DNA of 64,000 nucleotides from the NCBI RefSeq assembly GCF_963576675.1, contig NC_088911.1, forward strand, positions 78,583,256-78,647,255. The letters are read 5' to 3'. Source of the stretch: Euphorbia lathyris (Eukaryota; Streptophyta; Magnoliopsida; Malpighiales; Euphorbiaceae). A model generated the notes under the pieces. It searched no databases, was not told where the DNA came from, and worked only from the letters and a program-made list of their open reading frames with translations. A program made the position numbers and the translations under genes. Of this stretch, positions 9,051-20,279 are shown in pieces. The stretch's first letter is position 1, and each line of letters begins with the position of its first letter.

Positions 9051-12000
9051 TTATACCCAAACTACTTCGAACACCAAGTGCTTCTTAAGCTTCTCAAATT
9101 GATCAAGCTTTAAAGGTTTTGTCATGATATCTGCAACTTGCTCATTCATGCCACAATATTCCATTTTAATTGACCCATCATTTTACAAGATTTCTTAAAA
9201 AATGAAATCTTACATCAATATGTTTGCTTCTCCCATGAAGTATCGGATTCTTTGCAAGTTTAATAGTAGAAGAATTGTCACAGAGAACCTTCACATAGTC
9301 AATTTTTGTACCTTCAATTTGTTTCAGAATTCTCTGCATCCAAACACATTGACACGCACATGAGGCAGCAACAATATATTCTGCCTCTGTAGTTGACAGA
9401 CTCACTACAAGTTGCTTCTTTGATGCCCAAGCTACAGCTCCTCCACTTAATACGAAGACATATCCTGATGTACTCTTTCGATCATCTATATCACCAGCAT
9501 AATCACTGTCTGTATATGCCATTAACTCAGTTGTGCAACCTCGTTTGTAAACAAGGCCAAAATCAGCAATACTTTGAATGTATCTCAAGATTCTCTTAGC
9601 TGCTAACATATGTATCTCCATGGGTTTATACATAAATCTACTTATGAGACATACACTATACATCAAATCTGGTCTTGTGACAGTCATATATAGCAAGCTT
9701 CCAACGATTTGCTTGAACAAGGTTCCATTTACTTGAGTGCCTTCCTCCTCCCTTGATACTTTGTTTCCTGGAACAATTGGATTTCTGACTCCATTGCACC
9801 CTTTCATCCCGAATTTTTCAAGCATTTCACTGGCATATTTCTTCTGGCTGATGAAAATGCCATTTACTCCTTGATGAACTTCCACTCCCAAGAAGTACTT
9901 CATTTCTCCTAGATCAGTCATCTCAAACTCATTCTTCATAGAGTTTTTGAAATTTTGTATCATAATCAAATCATTGCCTGTAAAAACAAGATCATCAACA
10001 TAGAGGCTTATAATTAGAATCTTATTGTTCTCCTGTTTTACAAACAAGGTAGGATCACAGCACCTTCTTTCGAACCCTTCTTTGACGAAGTTGTTGGTCC
10101 CTTATAACGTGACAAGTTTAGTTCCAAGGGGGGGGGATAGGAACTATTTAAAATTTTGTCCGTTTAGGCTGACTTCTTTTCTAAAGAAAAGGTTCACACA
10201 ACGGCGCTAAGTAATTCTAAGACACAAGCTTAGTCAACTTGTGACTAAGCCTGCTTCTTTACTTGAGTCAAGAGATAGCACTTAGAGTCTATTCCTGAAC
10301 TCAGCTTCTTAGTGCACTCAACTCAGCATGAGTTTGTTACTTAGTCAGTTTTTATAGCAAGCAATATATGTAAAGGAGTTTAAGATTAGAAATAAGTTAC
10401 TCAGCAGACTTATCCTGGTTCGGCCTCTCCGCCTACGTCCAGTCCTCGGAACTCGTTCTGAGCTTTTTGAATTCTCTACTGAGCTCTTTAAAGGTAGAGC
10501 ACCAAACCTTTTATAATAGAAGCTGAGTATACAAGAGTACCTTCCTCTATACCTGTACTTACTCCTATATCTGCCGTTGTGTACTATAACCGAGTACTCA
10601 GCCTCTCCTTTCTATTCTTCTAGAAATGATAAAGTGTTTGTCCTAAACAACAATTGCTAAGACACTTTAGATGATTAAAAATCACTCTAGACTTTTACAC
10701 AATAATATGGAAATTGGTGTAAGGTTTTTGCTTTGCTTTTCTCACAGAACTTCGTGTATGAATTTGGACAGCGTTTCGGCTAATTGAAGATCTGCATCGA
10801 ATGAAGCAAATGAGAGGCCTATTTATAATGACACTTGAGGCACCGGTCATTTCGAATTTCCAAATAACCGTTGGAGGGAAACGGCTTCCTGTCATTGTCA
10901 TTCAGTACGCGCTCAGTGTCGTTGACCAATGAGATTCATGCATCTTCTGTCCACGGCAGTGCTCGGCAGCTTTTCGTCTGGCAAATAGAATGTTTCGACA
11001 TTTTTGGCAAAGTCTTCTAGACAGCTTACTGCGCCTTCTGAACTTTACCCAAAGTAGAAATACTTTGTCTACAAGTTGGTTCTTGTCTGCCGTTGTCCTG
11101 ACTGCTTGTCGCTTAACTCAGCAGCTTCCTCTTGAAGCTTTTGCTAGAAGGCTTCTCGATCCTTCTTCATGCTGAGTCGTCGTTTTGCTTAATACGACTT
11201 CGTTTCTTCTTCTTGGGCCGTGATGTCTTAATTATGTTGACTTGGGCTTGACTCCTACTCATGGGCTTTTAGACTTTATATCTTAATGTCTTATAGATAA
11301 ATAAACTCAACATTGAACAAACACATTAGTATAAATAAATCAAACCATTTAAATTTAATGTGTTAGAATATTTTTTTATCAATTACTTAAATAATTTTGT
11401 CAAATCAAAATCATGTGGAAAGGTGTTTCAACAGAAGTATCCTTTAATTCTACTAAACCACGCCCTTGGAGCTTGTTTTAAGCCGTAAAGAGCTTTGTTT
11501 AGTTTGTATACTTTGTTCTCCTCTCCCTTAACTTCATATCCTTGTGGCTGAGCAACGTAGACGTCTTCTTTGAGTTCTCCGTGCAAAAATGCGGTTTTAA
11601 CGTCTAGTTGAAATAGCTTCCAACCATTTTTCGCTGCTACTGCAATCACCATGCGAATAGTATCCCATCGTGCTACTGGCGCAAAGACCTCATTGTAGTC
11701 AATCCCCTTTTCTTGAGCATACCCTTTTTCCACGAGGCGTGCTTTACATTTGTCAATCTCTCCATTTTCGTTCAGCTTGGTTCGATACACCCACTTGACA
11801 CCTATCACCTTCACTTCCAAAGGAGCCTTTACAAGTTTCCAAGTTTGATTCTTATTTATTGCTTCGATTTCAAGGTCCATTGCATCCCTCCATTTCTTCA
11901 ATTGTGTTGCTTGTTCATAGAAAATAGGATCAGCAGATATACATAGAGCAAAGTTTTGTACCTCATCTTCAGAGAGTCCTTCTCCACTTGTGTAATCTTC

Positions 12001-14452
12001 TAAGTAGGCAGGAACTCTTCGTTCTCTGATTGAGAAAGATGAATTAGAGGTATTATGGGGGCTGGAATACAGTGAGTTAGAGCTGGAACTTGTTGAATTT
12101 GGAACATCATCGTTGGAGCTTGACTTTTCTGCGTCATTGGAGGTGATGTCTTCATCCACATCTGCTGTATTTTCTTCATCTAAATCTGCTTCTTCTTCAC
12201 TTTCATCTCCTCTTTCATCTCCTTGATTGTGGGCTTCTTCATATTCTTCTCCCCAATCAAGTACATCAGTAGTCTCCTCTTTTGTTTTTGCCCAATCCCA
12301 TCTCTCATCTTCTTCAAAGATGACATCTCTGCTGATGGTTACTTTCTTTGTGAAAGGATTAATCAGCTTATATCCTTTAGACTCCACACTGTAGCCGATC
12401 AAGACTAATTTTTGACTTTTTGCATCTAACTTCAATCTCTTAGCATCAGGTACATGTACATTTCCAATGCAGCCAAAGACCCTGAAATATTCAATGTTAG
12501 GTTTCAAATTGCTCCAACATTCTTCTGGAGTTTTATTTTTCACAGAGACAGTGGGACTCCGATTAAGAATGTGACATGTCCACTTCGCAGCATCTGGCCA
12601 AAGCATTTTGGGCATTTTTTTTCTTCAAGCAAGCATCTCACCATATTGAGGATTGTACGGTTTTTACGCTCCTCAACTCCGTTTTGCTGAGGTGTATACG
12701 CTGTAGTAAGCTGTCTTCTTATGCCTTGTGTTTTGCAAAATTCTGAAAATTCTTTGGAGTTGAATTATCCTCTTCTATCTGTTCTTAAGCTGCACATTGA
12801 TAGACCACACTCTTTCTCCACCATTATTTTGAAATTTTTGAAAGTCACAAAAGCTTCACTCTTTTCATTCAGAAAATAAACCCACAGCTTTCGACTAAAG
12901 TCATCTATGAATGTTAATATGTAGCTCTTTTGACTGTAGGAGGCAGGCGAAATAGGATCGCAAATGTCTGAGTGTATGAGCTGTAATTTCTTTATGGCTC
13001 TCCAATTACTCTTCTTTGAAATTGCTACTCTGTGTTGTTTTCCCAGCATGCAGCTTGTACACTTTTTTTTGGGGTTTTGATGTTTGGCAACCCTCGAACC
13101 ATCTTTTTGTTGTGCAGCAATGCTAGATTTTTATAGCTCAGATGCCCAAATCTTTGATGCCAAATTTCACTCGATTCTTCAATTTGTGCATTGAAGCAAG
13201 AAGATGATTTCATGAGAATGTTTGCAATAACTACAAACATTTTGTTTGCTGTCATTTCGCTTTTCATTATAACACCACGGGTCGGATAATATAACTTGCA
13301 CACTCCATGTTTGATAAGAATGGTGATTCCTCGTTCTTGTAATTGACCTATACTCAGCAGGTTATTACGCAATTCAGGTACATAAAAAACATCACCCACA
13401 ATTTGGATTTGGCCTCCAACTTCGAGCTTGATACTCCCTTTCCCCATCACCATCAGCTTGGAATGATTCCCAAGTTTAACAGAATGCTTAAAAACTTCAT
13501 CAAGTCGTGTGAACCACTCTTTGTTTCCTGACATGTGGTTCGAACATCCAGAATCAAGAAACCAGATCCCTTTACTTTTGTCTTGCTTGAGATCAACTTG
13601 CGCCATTAACAACATCTCATCTTCATCATCGATCTCGGCATAGTGAGCCTGTTTCTCTGAATTTTGACATTCATACTGAAAATGTCCCAAATTGTGACAT
13701 TTATAGCATTCAATAGCAGATTTGTCAAAGAACGGTCTGCCTCTGCCTCTTCCTCGACCTCTAAACGTGCCTCTGCCTCGTCCACTTCGGTCTTCATGTG
13801 TAACTTTCAATACTTGATCTTCTTCTACAGATCCTTTCATCCTTTGTTCGTGAATTAAAAAGCTGCTTTGGAGTTCATCCACAGTTAAAACATCAACATT
13901 ATTTGATTCTTCAATTGAACATACCACGTAGTTGAATTTTGGAACTAAGGATCGAAGAATCTTTCCTGTGATATCAGCTTCTTTGAGACTTTCACCACAC
14001 GATTTCATTCTCTTGGCAATTGAGAGTGTTCTTCCAAAATAGGCATTGACACTTTCCCCTTCTTTCATCTTCAGAATTTCGAATTCAGTTTTTAGGGTTT
14101 GAAGTTGTGCTCTTTTAACCCTTGTTGACCCTTTAAATTTTTGCTTCATCGAGTCCTAAATCTGCTTGGATGTATCATCGTTCAGAATGGTTTCAATAAT
14201 TTCTCTATCAATGGCTTGATAGAGATAATTCTTCACCTTCTTGTCTTTCAATTGTTGTACTGCAATAACCTTAGTCTCTGCTTCTGATGGCTCTCTTCCT
14301 GCTGGAATCTCTGTTATTCCGTCTTCTACTAGGCTCCAGAATTCCTTTGCTCGAAGGAAATTCTCCATCAATTTTGCCCAATGTTCATAGAAGCCATCAA
14401 ATTTTGGGATAGCTGGTTGCACAAAACCATTATTATTGTTGCTTTCTGCCAT
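9051..14452 (-). pseudogene. Copia gag-pol polyprotein, decayed
   Basis: Reading leftwards from 14452: a UBN2-type gag domain (to about 13.8 kb, with an in-frame stop at 14156), an RGRG-rich stretch and CCHC knuckle (CYKCHNLGHFQYEC, about 13.68 kb), protease with WFLDSGCSNHMSG, GAG-pre-integrase (IWHQRFGHLS), integrase with HSDICDPI and FIDDFSRKLWVYF, then a degraded join near 12.6-12.8 kb, the RT ([37 protein letters not shown]) and, after the nested solo LTR, SLYVDDLVFTGN and the RNase H segment with STTEAEYI. A premature stop lies at 9178; the original end is about 9051. At least one frame change at about 13.03 kb breaks the integrase zinc region. Not functional. Confidence 0.9.
10092..11433 (-). 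repeat. Solo LTR of a Sirevirus-type copia element
   Basis: A 1342-bp unit starting TGTTGGTCCC and ending GTTTCAACA, flanked by the perfect 5-bp repeat GAAGT (10087-10091, 11434-11438). It is the same family as the LTR at 56208-57711 (shared start, the G-run after 'gttccaa', a 'gcctacgtccagtcc' block, and the end). No internal domains remain, so it is the product of LTR-LTR recombination. It splits the RT of the host copia between the 'APRAWF' and 'YVDD' motifs and is therefore the younger insertion. Confidence 0.93.
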
Positions 14453-14516
14453 CTCTTCACACTCTTCTCTCGTGTTTCTCTCACACTCTTCTCTCTCAAT
14501 CAGGCCTGTTTAGAAA

Positions 14517-14529
14517 GGCTCTGATACCA
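14517..14529 (-). other. Primer binding site, tRNA-Met
   Basis: On the minus strand this reads TGGTATCAGAGCC, the exact complement of the initiator-tRNA-Met 3' end, two bases inside the 5' LTR (14532-14802). Confidence 0.95.
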
Positions 14530-14531
14530 AA

Positions 14532-14802
14532 TGATAAATATTGAACATAATAGACAAATTGCAGTAAAATGCAAAAAGTATTTGTTATTTAGAATGTAAA
14601 CTGAAGAGGCTTTAAATAGCGTTACAGTGAACAGAAATCCAGAAAGAAAAAACTAACGTATATCACATATACAGGAAACGTGATTACAGCAAAGACTAAC
14701 ACAGATAAACTCAAACTCTAACTTATTGCTATTTTCTAGAAACTTATTATTAACAGCAAAGACTACTTCAAAAAATCTAACAAGAAGACACGTGACTTAA
14801 TA
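14532..14802 (-). repeat. Copia 5' LTR
   Basis: Same 271-bp unit as 8740-9010. Its outer end reads TA instead of CA, a point change. Confidence 0.95.
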
Positions 14803-14807
14803 AGCAT

Positions 14808-15936
14808 TTTGTATTGGCTGGAAAACCAACAGACAAACAGACAAAAAAGGAATTGGGTTTAGCAGCAAACTTCCTTTTGTGACCTCCAAACCAACTACAG
14901 TACGTAGCTAAAACCTCATCTTTGAGAAAAGCAATTCTTCAAATTCTGCCAAACTTATGGATTGTGCAATTGATGATGGTATGATTGTTTGTTAATTATC
15001 CATCATGCTTCTTTCTATAGTGTAGGAAGCATTGAAACAAAAAGTTATTTTGTAATCAGATTTTTTAGAATTTCATTGTTTTCTACAGAGAATATGCCAC
15101 ATTTGCACATCAATAATTTTAGACAACCATAGCCTTTAAAAAAAAAAGCCTTAATTAAAACAAATTCATCTACTCTGACTTGTATAGTATTTACTGTTGT
15201 TTAATTGTTTACTGTCTTGTGGTAGGGGTAGAGGTTAACTAATTTAAAATACAATAATTACATGTATTAAAATTAGACCATAACAGCTTGACTTTATTTA
15301 CCAAATCTAGTCAGAATATTTGCATTATATAACAAGACCTCCATATATAACATTATACATAACAGAACAAATAAAATGTAAATGTCCCTACAACTGGAAC
15401 TATTAGACTGACTACTAAGAGGAGAGGAGATACAATACAAATCAACCACATCTTCAACACTACTAAGAGTCTGTTATCTCAATTCACAATTCCATTAAAT
15501 TACAGAAAATAATATGTCTAATACGCCTCTCTTTTTTCCTGCAAAAGGCCTCAACTTCCCATAGCAACTGCAAATTTATGAATACAAATTTATTAGTATT
15601 CACCAGAGAAAGAATACCATAAAACCATGGCCAACTAAGCATGTCCTTGCATAATCTCATTTTCAATATCATGCTACAATTGATACTTATTTTTTTCTTT
15701 TCTTCTTCTTAAAAACATTAAATCTAAATGCATTTGTAAGTGCACATATATTCAAGGAAAACATAAATTCTGACCCCTATATTTAGCACTATTTGTCAGT
15801 TTGATCCATATTGCACTTGAATTTTGCCACATTCGACCCTTGTATTTTAACTTATCTCAAAATTTAACTATTGAGAGAGACTATGGTCAAACTTACATAT
15901 TGTATCTCAATTGACAAGACAGGTTGAGTTTGTGGA
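14808..15936. other. Intergenic spacer, nothing recognised
   Basis: AT-rich sequence between the copia element and the TRIM. No gene, RNA gene or clear repeat seen; the 62-codon frame at 15484-15672 has no recognisable feature. Confidence 0.5.
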
Positions 15937-16224
15937 TGTTAGACATCCCACATTGTTGCTAAATGAGGAAGCTATATGGCTCCTTAAATATGCGAGGCAA
16001 TCGTCACTCTTTGAGGTACCTTTTGGGGTGAGTTAGACCTTTGTTTACATGGTATCAGAGCCACGGTTCAATATTAGCGTCACGCACCAAATGAACTGGG
16101 CGTGAGGGGGGCGATGTTAGGCATCCCACATTGTTAAATGAGGAAGCTATATGGCTCCTTAGATATGTAAGGGAATTCTCACTCTTTGAGGTACCTTTTG
16201 GGGTGAGTTAGGCCTTTGTTTACA
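15937..16224 (+). mobile_element. TRIM (terminal-repeat retrotransposon in miniature)
   Basis: A complete 288-bp element. Left LTR 15937-16049 (113 bp) and right LTR 16115-16224 (110 bp) both begin TGTTAG-CATCCCACATTGTT and end TTGTTTACA. Directly after the left LTR comes a perfect tRNA-Met primer site (TGGTATCAGAGCC, 16050-16062), and directly before the right LTR a purine-rich tract (GTGAGGGGGGCGA, 16102-16114). The element is flanked by the 5-bp duplication GTGGA (15932-15936 and 16225-16229). It has no coding capacity, as is normal for TRIMs, which depend on enzymes of other LTR elements. Confidence 0.95.
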
Positions 16225-16229
16225 GTGGA

Positions 16230-17151
16230 AAAGAATATCCTGTTTAATTCGCACTAAATAAATCGTAGGGAGGGGTGGGAGGTCTCAACTGTGACCAAGC
16301 CCTAATCATATAATATAAGGATACATGTGCCCCATAGTCAAATTGTGCAAGAATGCATATATTTCTGGAACCGTAAATCAAGGGTCATATTTTTCAAATA
16401 AATAAATGGAGCCAAATATACCAAAAGAAGTAAAAGGACCTAAATGGAAAATTGTGCAAAGTACAGGATCAAATGTGCCGAAGTTGAAGTACTTGGGCCA
16501 ATTTGATAAATTTGACCAAGTACATGGGTCAAATATTGCTTGCTGCCGATAACTGACAACAACTGTACATGTTTTTTCCTCTTTTCCTGTAAGATCCTAG
16601 AAGGAAATTTCCAACAAGAGCTAGGACACTTGTCGTACGAGGGATCAGCATCCCCATGCTATCAAAATACTACATAATAGATGCAGATACTGAAAGAATT
16701 CTCAAGGATTCAATCTGGAAAAATGCATTCCTTGGGAAAGCCAAATAAAAGGCCAAGAGCATAACCAAAATGATGATTGTATTTTAAGGCTCTCTGGCAC
16801 TAAAACAAGACTAGAGATTTTTTCCTATCCAGGTACTTCTTCGGGAAGAACGCAGCAAATAAGTTGGTTGGAGAAATAGACTATGAAATTAGGTCCATTA
16901 TGTTGTGATTCCATACTATTTTCTTTTCCTTGCACTTCTCTCCGGTCTTATAAAGAAAGTTTAGGTGGTTTTGTGAATAAGGCCAACAAAATGATTACTT
17001 TAAATTTTAACTAATTTCAACTTCCCTTTTCAGCAAATCGAACGCCAATGACAACAAAAGAACACAAATAATGATTCTCAGATTGTTCTGTTCAGTAAGT
17101 GAAGATTTCCAGTACTAGACATTTTATTTCTAATTATTCCTACTAATGGTT
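16230..17151. other. 3' flank of CRY2
   Basis: No separate gene recognised. It probably contains the 3' untranslated region and possibly a short last exon of CRY2; I could not place that exon. Confidence 0.5.
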
Positions 17152-20100
17152 TCAGTTGATAAGTAGAGCATGAAAAGCATAAGAATCTAGTAAGCTTGAG
17201 ATGATAACAAATAAAAAAGAAATGCAAACCATATTTGAAAGAAAGTACAGCTGTTTACCATCTTTGCCTGAACTGTGTTCCATGTGAATCTGTACTTGCC
17301 ATGGCTGCATGACATCAGATGATTCACACTCGAGTGGCGGCTTGCTCTCTGATGAGGAGCAATACTGTGGAACAGAAAATGAAAATGTGCTCGTAGCCTG
17401 CTTCTTAGTTGCAGAAGATTCAGCTGTAGAACACACGTCTTCCTCTGTTGTTGAGGTCCCTCCTATCTCCTTGTGGTTATGCAGTTTATCTAGTTTTGGC
17501 ATTCCTTCTATGTATTTAGGTCTCTTCCTGTTAACTGGACCATTGTTGGGATTTTGCATTGTTGGTACCTTCTGATCGTTAGCTGAATAAGTAGGACAAT
17601 GAGCTTTTTCCTTCAATTCAACCTTTGGAAGAGCCAAATTTTCCGTTCCATCAATGTTATCAACAACTACTTCAATTGTTCTGCCTTCATTTGAAGCCCC
17701 TGCAGCAGCTTCGAGTTCCCACATCTTGAATATAGCTGCAGTCAAACGTTCTCTAGCTAAATCTAATTCGATTATAGGTTTTGGATAGTTTTGTCCCAAA
17801 TCCACCCCTGCAGCTTTAAGCACAGTGAGGGGTGCATCCCAAGGATGGTGTATCCATTCAGTTGGCATTCTTGCAAGCTCAGGCAGCCAAAGCCTTACAT
17901 ACTCACCTTCTGGATCGAATTTTGAACCTTGAATCTGATTAAAATGAAATTTAGAAAATAAGGCACAACAGACACTCTAACAAATGTCATCTTAATTAAT
18001 ATATTCAAAATTGTCATTGAAAGACAACATTCTCTACAATCATGGAAATCTAGCTACCATGAAGGCCTTAAGCCAACAAAGTATAAGAAAATAGCACCAC
18101 AACAAAGTACCAGTATCGGATACTCGTACCCGAGTCCATGTTAACATAGATGAGAACAAAACTCTTGGTAGAACGTGATGTTGTGGTGCATCTAGTCCAG
18201 GTTAATATTACATTTCAAGGCTCTAGATTTTGGAGGATGTCCACATTTATAACAGCATTTAAAAACTTTTGTGTTTGTTTAGAGATCTCTGCGTCATCCG
18301 AAAATAAAATAAAACTGAAAATATCATTTTGACAATAAAAATGATGGAAGCTTGTCATCAGAAGCGCAGGAGACTAATTCAATGACAAAGCACAAACTGA
18401 GTAAAGGTGAGCTGCCACAAAGATTCAAATAGGAAGAAGAGGAAAAACTAATTTTTCCATTTCAATATGCAGCTGAGCTACAACCTACCAGTACCAGGTT
18501 ACTCAAAATAAAGATATATGTTTGAAAAAGTGATAAACAGCCGTGCAAGGATACAGACGTAAATGCTTCAATGAGGAAGGTTTTTAACCTACCTCTGGGC
18601 TATCAAGACGTTCAAGCTCATGACCATCTGGTAAACTGCCTGATATATACTGCCAACCAAGAATATCACTTTCCAAGTCTGCATCCAAAAGTGTGTCCCA
18701 AAAATACTTCATCCCCCATCTCCATGGAAGAAGCAGGACCTTTACAGCAAAACTTGAAACGATCACCCTTATTCTATTGTGTAGCCAACCAGTCGCCCAA
18801 AGTTCACGCATTCCTGCATCAACTAGAGGGTAACCTGTCCTTCCCTGTCTCCAAGCCTTGAAATTTGCCTGGATGGCATTCCAGGGAAAATATTTCAAGT
18901 TGCTTAACAATGACCTCTCATGAGTGAAAGGAAAGTTAAAACACAGATAGCGGGAATATTCCCTTAGCCCAATGGATCTAAGAAAGATAAGCGCACTTTC
19001 TTTCCCTATTGAGTTCTCTTCTTTTGCCCACAGTAACTGTTTCATTCGCACGCCTTGCAGAACTTTTCTTACACTGAGTTCTCCAAAATGAAGATATGGA
19101 GACAAAAGAGAGGTGGAGTTTCCCCCAACTCTTTGCCTATTCTTTGAATAGTTAATTAGATGCTGCTCAACAAATTCAGTCAGCGCTTTATCAGCATTGC
19201 TCCAACCAGGGGACCATCCCCTTCCTAGTAAAGAATTGCTAGATTTTTCTGCTTCATCTTCAAGTTCCAATTCCTCCACTGAACTTTTCTTAACACTTCC
19301 TGCCAATAAGAGGGAAAGAAAACAAGCTGAGATATATTTAGTATTTGATTTCGAATGAAGTTGATGATATAGAAAAATCAAACTGATATAGCAAACATCA
19401 TTGAAATAACCTTCAACTGGGACCAATCGCCAAGGAGGAAGATGTGAAACTGGTTCCATTGGCATGTGCAAGCATTTGTCCCAATATGCATCAAATGTCG
19501 TAAAAGCATGTCCATTTTCATCATATACTTCCCATGGTTCATACAATAAGTCTCCATTATAACTTTGCACGGAAATGCCAAGCTCAACTAGCTTTTCTTT
19601 GACGTTATGATCACGGACAAGAGATATTGGATCTGGGGGAGAAAGGAACAAATTGAAAACAGAGCAATTAGTCACTACAAAGCAATAAGTAGTAGTATGA
19701 GCCAGCATTCATTGAGCACATAAGCAATAAAAGAATACTAGAAAGAGCAATTTAGTTCGAATTTACCGTAATGAGCAACAAAATAACAAAGAAGGAAAAG
19801 TCAACATTGCATCCAGGCTGGGCATTTTATTTAACATATGATAATATTAAGATTCTTCTTCATCAAGAGCAAGTAATGAAGCTGAAGATTACAAAATCAA
19901 AGCCCAAAGTAGAAAAGGGGGCATATTTACCATAGAGATTATTGAATACCACTTTGGTAGCTCCAATAACATTGATGCAATCCAAAAGCGCAGAAAGAGT
20001 GCTACGGGTTTTGATGAACAAAAGTTGAGCACCAAGAGATTTGAGAGAGTGTCCTAAGTGAGCAAGAGACTGTTTCAGCCACCACCTAGAAACTCGACCA

Positions 20101-20279
20101 GGATAGAATTGGCCTTCTTCTTGAGGGCACCATATAAATACAGGAAATACACAACCATCCCTAGCCGCAGCGGCTAATGCAGGATTATCCTCAATTCTAA
20201 GGTCTCTCCTGAACCAGACAATGGTCTTGTTGGTTCCCATACCCATGTTGGAAATTTCAGATCCTTCCTTGAAGTTCAA
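17152..20279 (-). CDS. CRY2: Cryptochrome 2 blue-light receptor
   Basis: Flavin photoreceptor of the photolyase/cryptochrome family, nuclear, controlling photoperiodic flowering and de-etiolation. Exons (minus): 20279-19931, 19632-19411, 19299-18593, 17934-about 17259; all joins keep frame and use GT-AG. Exon 1 encodes the photolyase-type N-terminus (TIVWFRRDLRIEDNPALAAA), exon 2 the DLLYEPWEVY segment, exon 3 the FAD-binding core (GWSPGWSNADK, FKAWRQGRTGYPLVDAGMRELWATGW, DADLESDILGWQYISG). Exon 4 gives LPTEWIHHPWDAP-like sequence (here MPTEWIHHPWDAP), then the tail with the DAS elements DQKVP and STAESS and a basic NRKRPK cluster. Sequence is closer to CRY2 than CRY1 (PVFIWCPQEEGQFYPGR, DGHELERLD). 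About 652 residues plus an uncertain C-terminus: a donor at 17258 suggests a tiny last exon; otherwise reading runs on to a stop at 17152. Start could be 20279 or the Met-Gly-Met eleven codons later. Confidence 0.95.

Larger units (their letters stand above)
8740..14802 (-). mobile_element. Ty1/copia LTR retrotransposon with nested solo LTR
   Basis: Two 271-bp LTRs (8740-9010 and 14532-14802) flank gag-pol on the minus strand. The element is bounded by the 5-bp duplication AGCAT (8735-8739 and 14803-14807). The primer site complementary to tRNA-Met is at 14517-14529 and a purine tract (AGGGGAGAGTTT on the minus strand) abuts the 3' LTR at 9011-9023. By eye the LTRs differ at about 14 of 271 positions (about 5%), so the insertion is not recent. 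Its RT is interrupted by a 1342-bp solo LTR of another family at 10092-11433. Internal domain order gag, protease, integrase, RT, RNase H is that of Ty1/copia. Confidence 0.95.

Noticed and set aside
16050..16062. Primer site at 16050 as part of a large LTR element
   Set aside because: LTRs, purine tract and duplication close the element at 288 bp; it is a TRIM.
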